Positions 55,099 through 64,000 of a DNA stretch of 64,000 nucleotides are shown here, piece after piece. The notes beneath the pieces are model-generated. The model was not told the DNA's origin. It worked only from the letters and a program-made list of their open reading frames with translations, and ran no database searches. The stretch's first letter is position 1. Every line of letters starts with the position of its first letter. The DNA is from Gliomastix tumulicola (Eukaryota > Ascomycota > Sordariomycetes > Hypocreales > Bionectriaceae), in assembly GCA_001599755.1 (NCBI GenBank), contig BCHX01000003.1:4611782-4675781 (forward strand), in the 5' to 3' direction. The position numbers and the translations under genes were made by a program.

Positions 55099-56034
55099 AT
55101 GCCTCGCACCGACTTCCCCCCCATCCGCGCCTGTCTCTTCGACATGGACGGCCTCCTCCTCGACACAGAGGACATCTACACCGAGTGCGTCAACATCATC
55201 CTCGCGCGCCACGGCCGCCCCAACATGCCCTGGTCCATCAAGGCCAAGCTGCAGGGCCGCCCGGGCCCCGCCGCGAACAAGATCTTCCACGACTGGGCCG
55301 GCCTGCCCATCACCCAGGAGGAGTACGTCGCGCAGAACTCGGCCCTGCAGAAGGAGCTCTTCCCCAAGACGAAGCCGCTGCCGGGTGTGCCACAGCTGCT
55401 CACCAACCTCGACCGCACGCGCTACTGGACGCGCAAGGGCGCTGCCATCGACGAGGCGGCGGCCACGGCGGCTGCACTCGCTCACGGGAGGGAGCCGGAG
55501 GAGGGCGTCAAGGCGAAGCGTGTGCACATTGCGCTCGCTACGAGCTCGCACAAGGCCAACTTTGAGATCAAGACGGACAAGCTCAACGACCTCTTCACCG
55601 TCTTCCCCACGAACCGACGCGTCCTTGGTGACGACGCCCGCATGAAGCCCGGCCGCGGCAAGCCCCTCCCGGATATCTTCCTCCTCGCCCTCCAGACCAT
55701 CAACGACTCGCTCGACGCCGGCGAGGAGCCCATCAAGCCCGAGGAGTGCCTCGTCTTCGAGGACTCGGTCCCCGGTGTCGAGGCGGGCCGCCGCGCGGGC
55801 ATGCGCGTCGTCTGGGTGCCGCACCCGAAGCTGAAGGAGGAGTACGAGGGCCGCGAGGGGGAGATCCTCGCGGGGCAGATGGGCGAGGGCGGTGATGTCG
55901 ATCTGCACCAGCTCGGGGAGGTTGATGACGGGTGGGCTGAGTATCTGCCGAACCTGGAGGACTTCCCCTACGACAAGTACCGTATTGTGGTTCCTTCCGC
56001 TGAGGTCGAGGAGGACGAGTCGATGAGGAACTAG
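55099..56034 (+). CDS. HAD-superfamily phosphatase, GS1/DOG-like, 311 aa
   Basis: Intronless from ATG 55099 (CTTCACCATG). All four HAD motifs are visible: I, ACLFDMDGLLLDTEDIY (nucleophile and acid/base Asp); II, ALATSSHKANF; III, Lys near GKPLPDIFLLAL; IV, CLVFEDSVPGVEAGRRAGMR. The order with a small cap matches the GS1/pseudouridine-5'-phosphatase and 2-deoxyglucose-6-phosphatase group: soluble Mg-dependent enzymes that dephosphorylate small metabolites. An Ala-rich, charged insert (about residues 113-136) lies after LLTNLDRTRYW; it is in frame and lacks splice signals, so it is probably a loop. It converges with the P450 gene, 286 bp stop to stop. Confidence 0.9.
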   Translation: MPRTDFPPIRACLFDMDGLLLDTEDIYTECVNIILARHGRPNMPWSIKAKLQGRPGPAANKIFHDWAGLPITQEEYVAQNSALQKELFPKTKPLPGVPQLLTNLDRTRYWTRKGAAIDEAAATAAALAHGREPEEGVKAKRVHIALATSSHKANFEIKTDKLNDLFTVFPTNRRVLGDDARMKPGRGKPLPDIFLLALQTINDSLDAGEEPIKPEECLVFEDSVPGVEAGRRAGMRVVWVPHPKLKEEYEGREGEILAGQMGEGGDVDLHQLGEVDDGWAEYLPNLEDFPYDKYRIVVPSAEVEEDESMRN

Positions 56035-56320
56035 ATGACAGCGTGAGTTTGGCATTCATTTCTTAAGAGGTGGGGGCGAGGAACGACTGATATCAAAATG
56101 GCAAAGGCATTCAGACAGCGCGATACACGATAGACAGGCACAAGGTCGATATGAAAATCTGATCACGATAGACGAGCGAGAAATACAAAAGCAATCAGCC
56201 TCATGTCAAACAAACATCATATTGCTTCATTCTGTCGTGATACCAAAAAAGAGTAGCGAGTTGCATCCCATCCCAAACGCCCTCAAGCAGAAAAATACAC
56301 ACAAAAGGCCGCCCGCCTCC

Positions 56321-59300
56321 TTAATCAAAGATGTCCGTCACATAGCGCACATTCCTCAGGCCCTCGAACCACTCGCGATCCTTCTCCTCGGCCTCGACAC
56401 CCTCCTCGGCGCCCGCCCACTCCCTCTTGATGCGCAGGATCGTCTCCTTGGCGGCCTCGGCCACTTTACTCGAGCCGCAGACGAAGACCTTGGCGCCGTT
56501 CTCCCACACCTCGAGCAGCTCCTTGCGGTCGCGCCACATCCTGTCCTGCACGTACTTGCACCCTTCGCTGTCCTCGGACTGTCTCGAGTACGCGCGGCGC
56601 ACGTCCACGGCGCCGAGACGCTCCCACTCGTCCAGCTCGTCGCGGTAGATGTCGTCCCTGCCCGGCGCGCGGCACCCGAAGAACAGGAGCGCAGGGGCGA
56701 GTGTGCGACCCGCGGAGATCTGGCGCGCGCGCTCCTGGATGAAGCCGCGGAAGGGAGCGAGGCCAGTACCCGCGGCGATGCACACGAGGGGCGTCTGCTC
56801 CGGGTCCGAGGGCAGGCTGAAGGCGGCGTGGGAGGGCCGGATGGTGACGTGGACCGTGTCGTTCTCGCGGACGGAGTCGAGGTAGGAGGTGGCGACGCCG
56901 AGGTAGGTGCCCTGGCCGGAGAGCGAGGGGGCGCGGAGGACGCTGAAGCTGACGGTGGCGGTGCTGGGGTCGTTGAGGGGGGATGAGGAGATGGAGCTGG
57001 GGTAGGTAGTGTTAGTGAGTGGTACTCAGAGGGAGATTGGAGGGAGGGGCTGAGGGAGAGGATGCTTACTATTGGCGGACGCGCATGGGAGGCATCATGG
57101 AGAGGAAGACGCCGATGGGCAGCTGGATGGAACTGTAGCGCTCGAGGAGGTCCAGCACGGAGACGCGCTTGGCGCTGATCTCTTCGGCGTACGCCTCGTT
57201 GACGAGGCGGCCGAGTTCCTCCTTGACGGCTTCCTCCGTGGCGTTGTCGATGAGGGTGTTCAGGTTCTAGCAGCATGTCAGTTACCAGCTCATCATAAAC
57301 AAGAAGAGAGGAAAGGACTCACCCTCTTCGTGGCAGGCTGGGACAGCTCGAGGTACGAGCTCAGCACCTCATTGGCAGGGATGGCACTGTCAATAGGCAG
57401 CGTCGACGGCCCGTCGGTGGTGATGGTGACATGCGCATCTCGGGGCAGTCGCAGCAGCCTCATAGCCCGCTGCACCGTCTCCTTGGGGTTGATCGGGAGA
57501 ACGGCAAGGTAGTCGCCCGCGCTGTACTTGAGACCCTCGGGGAGCTTGATCTCGACGTGCTTCTTGATAACGTCCTTCTCCTCGTCCGAGGTCAGCGTCT
57601 CGGCCTTGGTGACGATGGCCTCGTGCACATCCTGGCGGAGCGTCGACTTGCGCGGGTTCGACACCACGACGCGGATGCCACCTGGGGCGCCGTCAGCAGC
57701 AGCAGCAGAAGCAGCAGTGCCGTTCTGCACCTTGGACGCGCCGTACTTGGCCTTGAGCGCAGGCCAGAGCACAGTGTCCTCCCAGTTCTCAAACTCCATG
57801 AAGGCGTCGCCAGACGAGACGTCCGTCAGGCCAGTCTCAGCCACGCGCTCGCCGCCGAGCTTCTCCAGCATGGCGTCGACGTGCTTCGGGATGCGGTGGT
57901 ACGTCTGCACCCAGTCCTTGTGTCCGCAGCCGAAGACGGCGTAGTCGACACCCTTGAGCTGATCCTCAGCGCCCTCGTCCTTCTTCTTGGACAGGCTCTC
58001 GAGCCAGGTGACGAAGAGGCCGGCGTTGTCGGGAGGGAGACCCTCGTACGAGGCCGTGATGACGACAACGGGCTGGCCGCGGGGCAGGTTCTGGTTCGCG
58101 CTGTCGAGGCAGTCGATCTTGGTGGCGCGGAAGCCGTGCTCGGCAGCATCGGTAGCAAGACGCTGGGCGAGGGCCTCGCACGTGCCGCTGTTGGAGCCAT
58201 AGAGCACCGTCAGCGGCGTGCCGGCCTTTCCATCAGCGTGGTCTCCATTGGTGCCGTTCTTCACGTGGGATGAGGCAGCACCAGTCGTCTGAGGGGAGAT
58301 GGTGCCGTTCAGCCGACGCTCGAGGGTCGTCGCCGTGAGGCCATCGCGAAGAATGGCTCGCATCGTCATGTTCCCCGGCTTGATCGTCAGCGTCTGCTTG
58401 ATAGCAAGATCATACCCGGGCCGCAGGACAAAGTTGAAGTTCTGCAGCAGCATCACCATAACCAGCAGCGACTCCTGCCACGCAAACGGCCGCCCGATAC
58501 ACCCGCGCATCCCGTTGCCAAACGGCTTCCAGCAGTTGGGGAACTCGCGGTTGAGCCGGTTGAAGTTGGCGTCCATCATGCGCTCGGGCTTGAACTGGTC
58601 GGCGTCGGACCCGTAGACCTTGGGGTCGAGGTGCGACTTGGCGAGCATGTTGATGACGGTCTCGCCCGCCTTGACCGGGTACTTACCCCCCAGCAGCGTG
58701 TCCTCGAGCGGCTTGACGGCGAACATGGGGATCGTGGCGTTGACGCGCAGGGTCTCGCGCAGGACGCCGTTGATGTAGGGCAGACTGGCCATGTGCTCGA
58801 CGCGGATCGGGCCCTTGCCAACGACGGCGTCGACCTCGGCCTGGGCTTTCGCGTAGGCGTCCGGGTGCTTGCAGAGGTTGTAGAAGGCGAAGGACAGCAG
58901 GCCCGAGGTCGTCTCGTGGCCGGCAATGAGGAAGGTGATGAGGTTGTCCATGATGCTCTCGTCGGTCATCTTCTTGCCCGTCTTGGAGTCGACGCCCTTG
59001 AGCATGGCCGCCAGCAGGTCACTGTCCCGCTCGCCGAGCCCGGACTTGCGCGACTCGAGCACCTCGCGCGCCGTCGACCGCAGCGTCTCGATGTCCTTCT
59101 GGAACTTCTCGTCGCGCGCGCGGTAGAAGACGCTCGGCAGCGGGCGCCGCGGCCGGTTGCCGCTCTCGGTGAGGAAGTCGCCCATGGCCTGGATGAAAGG
59201 ATGCAGCTCCGGCGAGTAGTAGCTGTTGAAGCGGTAGCCCATGGAGCACAGCGCCAGCGTGTCGAGCGTCAGCCGCGTGAAGTCGTCCGCGACCTCGATC

Positions 59301-59840
59301 TCGTACGAGGACCCGCTGCGCGCCCACTTGAGGGCCAGCTGCGAGGCGATGTCGTGCATCTCGTCGAACATGCCGCGGATGGACAGGGGACCGAAGGCGG
59401 GCATGAGGATGCGGTGCGCGATGCCCCAGTTCTCCTCGCCGCGACGGGCCGTGAAGAGGCCGTCGTGCACGCCGTTGCGGATCTCGCCCAGGGCCGAGTC
59501 GACGGACTTCTCGAAGCGCTTCTCGTCGCAGGTCTCGTTGACGAGGGCCTGTGTCGTGACGAAGACGACGCTGCGGCTCATGAAGCGCATGCGGAAGATC
59601 TCGCCTGGGGGGGGGTCAGCACCACGATACTAGGACTACACTCAGGAAGACGGTTGAGAGAGAAGACTCACCATACTGGTCTGCTATCGCCTTGAAAGAT
59701 AAGAGTGGTGTCTCTGGGTTCACGTTTGTGATGTGGCCCAGCCACGGGAGGCCCTGTGGCTCGGGGATGTCGAAGATCTCTGCCATGGCTGTGATGTCTG
59801 CTTGGTCTTTCTCGTCAATGGGCCAGGAGTTGATGTCCAT
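56321..59840 (-). CDS. CYP505-type self-sufficient P450: fused fatty-acid hydroxylase and NADPH-P450 reductase, 1107 aa
   Basis: Four exons: 59840-59672, 59604-57323, 57266-57070 and 56996-56321. Introns are 67, 56 and 73 bp, all GT..AG and in phase. The P450 half contains the I-helix FLIAGHETTSG, ExxR in LRETLRVN, and the haem Cys in FGNGMRGCIGRPFAWQE. The reductase half begins with FMN-binding VLYGSNSGTCEALAQRLATD, then FAD domain YSAGDYLAVLPIN and RVRQYSISSSPLND, and NADPH region CIAAGTGLAPFRGFIQER ... FVCGSSKVAEAAKETI. Length and order match P450foxy of Fusarium and relatives of bacterial BM3. It hydroxylates fatty acids near the omega end without a separate reductase. No N-terminal membrane anchor is present. 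A TATA-like TTTATATATAAA (59871-59882) is only about 35 bp from the ATG. Confidence 0.96.
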
Positions 59841-61624
59841 GGTGACGGTTAGATCCCGACGTCGAGACGTCTTTATATATAAATCAAAGTCCGAGTTTTT
59901 GAAATCTCAACGCAGCGGTGCGTCGGCCCTTCGCTTCTAGGCGACGGACGGACGAGGTTGACGCGTAAGGAACGAGTGCCGAGGTAGCACTGAGCTCTGA
60001 CTGAGCTTCGATAAGGGGGGGGGCCGCCCGCGGGAGACCGTCGACAACGATGAGACGGCGTCGCGGTGCTAAACACGGAGCCGATGACGAAGGCGGTAGG
60101 TAGGGCCGTATGCAGCAAAAGCAAGGTCTGTCAGTGGCATATGCAACGTTGATCAGTCCCGGAGCGTGCGAAGGAGTCGCCGCAGAAAAGATCGGGCTAC
60201 CGATGGGTAAGTGGTGATTTTTTTTCACTCGCCGCTCACTGGCTGGCTTGCGAGCTTGGTGATCCATGGGCTTAAGACAGCTAGTTAAGACCTGCAGATC
60301 CTTGTTCCTCATGGACGGGGCCTCGGTCGGAGGAGTCGAACTGGAGTCTCGTCTTGTTGGGGCCCTCGGTTCAATGCAGCCCCTGGGCTCTGATCGGTCT
60401 GACGTGAGCTGTCCGCTAGGCCGCTTGGAGGCACTAGTTAGTTGCGTCTGCTGGGCTTGTTGACGCCGGTGGAAGCATATCGTGTTGGATGGGCTTCGTT
60501 CGGGGTGGACCGAGGGTGAACTCCACGTGTGACGGTAATCAGAAAAGCCTGATGATGATGGAGCCATGATGGTGTACTGCAGATTGCAGAGAGAGAAAAA
60601 AGTTGTGTGCGGTGGCTGCATGACGGCGGAGGCATGACGCATCCCCGAAGCTGCAGCAGCTCCAGTCGGATCTGGGCGACGGCCACGCGGACTGGGCCTC
60701 TGCGTCAGCGAGCCCGTCCACTGAGAGCCCGCTGCGACCCTCCATGAAACGCCGCTGCAAGTCCGCTGTGCAGAATCGCCAGCGGGGGGGGGGCTATGCA
60801 GTCTGTCACTGGCTCTTGCGACCCCCGACTCCGTGTCCGTCGGCGCAACTGTTCAGGCCTAATCGCCGTGCAAGCCCCGATGCCCGCGGCGTCCGTATCC
60901 GTTGCCCGTCCAGGTATGTAAAACCATGTCCTCGTACGTACGGAGTACGGAGTAGTAGGTGAGGTTGCAATGCATGTCAGGTCATGCCATGTCTTGTCAT
61001 GCATCGCCAGCACGGGCATCGCCTCGCTGAGCAAGCACATCATCCATCGCACAGAAACATTCATACGATAAGGAGCACATGCCCACCCGTGTTTGACAAG
61101 TTTGACCCTGGACGCTCCCAGTCTCCTTTTCTTTCTTCCATTTCTTCCTCGCATTAATCAACTGCACGCGCTACCCTACACCTCCAGGCACCAGAACACG
61201 GGCTGCCCGACACCAAAATGGCTCCAAAGAGGCCCGTGAAGTCGCAGCAGGATGAAGCACACACTCGGTCCCTTGCAATGATGCCATCGCCAGCTCCTAA
61301 CACCAACGGAAGGAGACCACGCAAACTCGCACCAAGCAGTACCAGCACCGCTCGACGACTGCGATTCGCTGCAGATCGGGGTTGGCAATGTCTCACAAAT
61401 CTCACAATGCAGGCGGGTGGGAAATTGAGACCAAGGGTTTGCTCTCCATCAATGTCGCACTGGCAGGAATGAGGATCGGCATACGGTGAACAAAATGAGA
61501 TGCCTTGACGGACGGACGCCCTTTTCGACGCTATAAATACGGCCGACGATGCCCTCGACGATGGACGAGTCTTGCTTATTGAGAGCGACAGCTTCTGTGT
61601 GTGTTTCTCATCGCAGTCGTCATC
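59841..61624. other. Intergenic, about 1.8 kb, divergent promoter region
   Basis: Separates the P450 and the flavoprotein, both read outward. Contains the P450 TATA element (59871-59882), homopolymer G runs (60019 and 60784 areas), a possible 84-codon frame at 61218-61472 with weak quality, and a TATA box for the next gene (CTATAAATAC, 61531-61540). No gene confidently recognised. Confidence 0.45.
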
Positions 61625-62973
61625 ATGATCTGGTCAAGCCTCCCCCTGGTCCTCGCCCTTGCGACGCAGGCGCTCGGCGCTGCTATTGAGCCCCGAGAGC
61701 AGCAGGCGCCGCCGCCTGGCGTGCCGGACACGGACTACGATGCCATCATTGTCGGAGGAGGCCCGTCTGGCTTGAGTGCCCTGAGCGGCCTCGCCCGTGT
61801 GCGGAGGAACGTGCTGCTGATCGACAGCGGCGAGTACCGCAACAACCCGACCCGGCACCTGCACGATCTGCTTGGGTTTGACGGTGCGGCCCCTGAACTG
61901 AATGATCCTCCCGTGTTGATATCAGTAGCTAACGATCCCCCAGGCGTAACCCCCGCCTGGTACCGCTACAGCGCCCGCGAGCAGCTCAAGCACTACGACA
62001 CCGTCTCCTGGACCAACGGCACCGTCACCAAGATCACCCCGCGCGAGAACAACACCTTCTTCACCGTCGAGACCGACAACGCCCGCCCCGTCACCGCCCG
62101 CAAGATCGTCCTTGGCACGGGGCTCCGCGACATCCTCCCCGCCACGCCGGGCATCCGCGCGGCCTGGGGCCAGGGCATCTACTGGTGCCCCTGGTGCGAC
62201 GGCCACGAGCACGCCGACCAGCCGCTGGGCATCCTCGCGCCGCTGTACAGCGTCGCGGGGCTCGTGCGCGAGGTCGCGAGCCTCAACACGGACGTCGTGG
62301 CGTTTGTCAACGGCACGGATACGCCCGAGGAGCGTGCTGCTGCCGAGGAGAGCTTCCCGCGGTGGGAGACGTACCTGGACCTGAAGAAGGTGAAGGTCTA
62401 CAACGGCACTATCGAGGGCCTCGTCAGGCTGAAGAATGCTACGCTCGGTGACCCCAGCCTGCCGACGCACCCGGAGTTTGACCTGTTCCGCATCGACATC
62501 AAGGAGGCCAACGGCACCGTCACGGGCGTCGAGCGAGGCGCCTTCATCACGTCGTACGATGACGAGCAGGCGAGCCAGGTTGGGCCTGAGCTGGGCGTTG
62601 AGCTCGATGATGGCAGACTGTCTGTTGACCCTAACAGGGGGCTCGTGACGAACATCCCTGGCGTATATGCCATTGGCGATGCCAACTCGGACTTTGTGAC
62701 GAACCTCCCTCACGCGCTCTTCAGCGGCAAGAGGACTGCTGTCTATCTTCATGGTATGCATCCGCCCCTTCCTGGGAATGCCTGGTATGGTAGCTGACAT
62801 TGGTGTTTTAAGTGCAACTCGAGCGCGAGAATGCACAGGCCGAGCTCGATGCCATCCCTGAGGGTGGACTCGTCGAGCGCGACGACGCGGTGCATGAGCA
62901 GGCCCGAGCGCTGTGGGAGCGCATGAATGGCCAGCCCGGCGACCTGCTCTACGCTGGGGAGTTTGATCAGTGA
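61625..62973 (+). CDS. Secreted thioredoxin-reductase-like flavoprotein with CPWC motif, 409 aa
   Basis: Three exons: 61625-61883, 61944-62753 and 62813-62973. The first intron is 60 bp and in frame (GTGCGG, GCTAACG, CCCAG), so an unspliced reading also stays open. The second is 59 bp (GTATGC, GCTGAC, TTAAG). The signal peptide is MIWSSLPLVLALATQALGA. Next comes the FAD site (YDAIIVGGGPSGLSALSGLA), then RHLHDLLGFDG joined to VTPAWYRYSAREQLKHY. The redox pair is in YWCPWCDGHEHADQPLGIL, and the second dinucleotide region ends with YAIGDANSDFVTNLPHALFS. This is the low-molecular-weight TrxR/GliT-like layout, whose members oxidise dithiols to disulfides or reduce them. Six N-glycosylation sequons agree with secretion. 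A TATA box (61531) lies about 85 bp upstream. Confidence 0.9.
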
Positions 62974-63232
62974 GAGATGACCAGAAATATTGTCTGGCAC
63001 TCTGGAGTTTGTCAAAGTGCCGGTATTAGCGACTGGCGCTTTGTTTACACGGCCGAAAGCATGGACTTATCATTTGTGCGTGTCATGACTCTTTAGAACT
63101 GCACCATGGCGCACGGGGATACAAGATAAAAGTTGCTCAAGTACTTGAATATAGATTATATACAATCTAGATGTGTGTTATATGTCCATGAACTGCTGCC
63201 ATCGTCCACCGCCCCGGTCAGAGAGACTCCAT

Positions 63233-64000
63233 CTAGCAGGTGAAGGGGCGAGGGCCGGGGATGATGTAGTTCTCGACAGGGGGCCAGTAGATGCTGATGC
63301 TGACACCGGGGTCAGAGCCCTGCAAAGACAGTCAGTCAGTCAACGACACTCTCACAAAACACACAAACGGCACTCCCAAACATACCTTGTAGGCGCCAGG
63401 CAGGCTGACGGTGGACGGCTTAGCAGAGCCGCCGCCGATGACGTTGATCTGGGCGCACTCCTGGTAGAACTGCGCACCAGGGTAGCTGCCAGCGGCATGC
63501 AGGGCCAGCATCTCAGCACGCAGCAGGTACTGCCCGGGCTCGATGCAGGCGGGGATGGTGATCTCGTGGCGTCCCTCGCCGTTGATGATGCGCTCGGTGC
63601 CCCAGATGCCGTCGGAGCCGAGACCGTCCTCCTGGATCTTGAACCAGCCGTCGCCCACACCGGAGTCCGTGGCCGCGTTGGAGACCTTCTTCAGGTACGC
63701 CGAGGTCGGGCCCTTGTGCGTGCTGTCCATGATGTCGGCGGGGGCCGAGCCCGTCGACGAGAGCATGTAGCGCCAGACGGCGGTGACGGTGCTCCCCGCC
63801 TGGACGTCGATGACGAGGTCCGAGGGCGTCGTCGGGTTGGGCGCGCCGTTGCAGGCGAGCGAGTTGGAGGTGACGTCCTCGATCGGGCCGTTGTACGAGG
63901 GCACGCGGACGCCGCCGCCGACGCCGTAGTTCTTGCCGTTGACCTCGATGGACGAGAAGATGGTGTGGGCGCTGGCCGCCGTGGCCGCGAGGAGGGGGGT
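63233..64000 (-). CDS. AA9 lytic polysaccharide monooxygenase (5' end cut by window edge)
   Basis: Two exons visible: 64000-63386 (cut at its 5' end) and 63319-63233. The 66-bp intron (GTATGT...GACTGACTGTC...TGCAG) keeps the frame. The first visible residues are [11 protein letters not shown], the end of a signal peptide, followed by His-1 ([15 protein letters not shown]), the N-terminal copper-brace ligand once the signal is cleaved. The second His ([10 protein letters not shown]) and axial Tyr ([14 protein letters not shown]) are present. The final [13 protein letters not shown] is the usual AA9 ending, and no CBM1 cellulose-binding module follows. The enzyme cleaves cellulose or related glucans oxidatively outside the cell with an electron donor. 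Confidence 0.95.

Noticed and set aside
58631..59695. 354-codon plus-strand frame opposite the P450
   Set aside because: Antisense shadow crossing an intron of the P450; no domain text.

Overview
The window is a 64 kb piece of nuclear DNA from a filamentous ascomycete, most likely a sordariomycete-type mould. Genes are mostly separate, and many are split by introns of about 50-90 bp with GT..AG ends and CTNAC-like branch sites. Several promoters have TATA boxes. The gene set (fused CYP505-type P450, AA9 polysaccharide monooxygenase, Zn2Cys6 regulator, PRISE reductase, secreted hydrolases) is typical of such fungi. There is one unknown base (N, 42626), and the genes at both window edges are cut. 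Exon coordinates were derived by reading splice sites and checking that the frame closes.

Region 1 (1-11.5 kb) looks like a sugar-use locus: the start of a GH13 alpha-glucosidase (minus), a maltose/alpha-glucoside-type MFS permease (plus, with a 6-nt microexon), an unknown 197-aa protein and a Zn2Cys6 regulator. Between glucosidase and permease lies a locally duplicated module: an intact charged, Trp/Tyr-rich 536-aa gene of unknown function (4012-5691) and an upstream degenerate copy (about 1871-2781). Diverged repeats with a perfect palindrome lie before, between and after the two.

Region 2 (11.8-20.5 kb) holds an NADP-dependent MDR reductase, then a divergent pair that is probably core biology: an ELYS-type nucleoporin (minus) and condensin subunit SMC4 (plus), sharing a 443-bp promoter.

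Region 3 (22-34.9 kb) carries a 1443-aa secreted mucin-like protein with a four-unit tandem repeat and a Cys-rich C-terminus, a BBE-type flavoenzyme, an SRR1-like protein, a 124-aa protein faintly like a velvet domain, an unknown 194-aa protein, a PRISE-type short-chain reductase and a small probable GPI protein.

Region 4 (35-55 kb) is gene-poor and lineage-specific: a secreted alpha/beta hydrolase, a gene whose frame is interrupted by one stop that may be the end of an intron, ribosomal protein uS11/RPS14, a Tubby-like protein, several unknowns, a secretory lipase-like enzyme and an 87-aa one-helix membrane protein. Long stretches hold nothing I can recognise.

Region 5 (55-64 kb) has a HAD phosphatase convergent with a 1107-aa P450-reductase fusion, a secreted thioredoxin-reductase-like flavoprotein with a CPWC motif, and the 3' part of an AA9 monooxygenase at the edge.

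The observations most worth a second look are the duplicated gene module with its palindromic repeat, the secreted CxxC flavoprotein, the stop codon that coincides with a splice acceptor, and the permease microexon.
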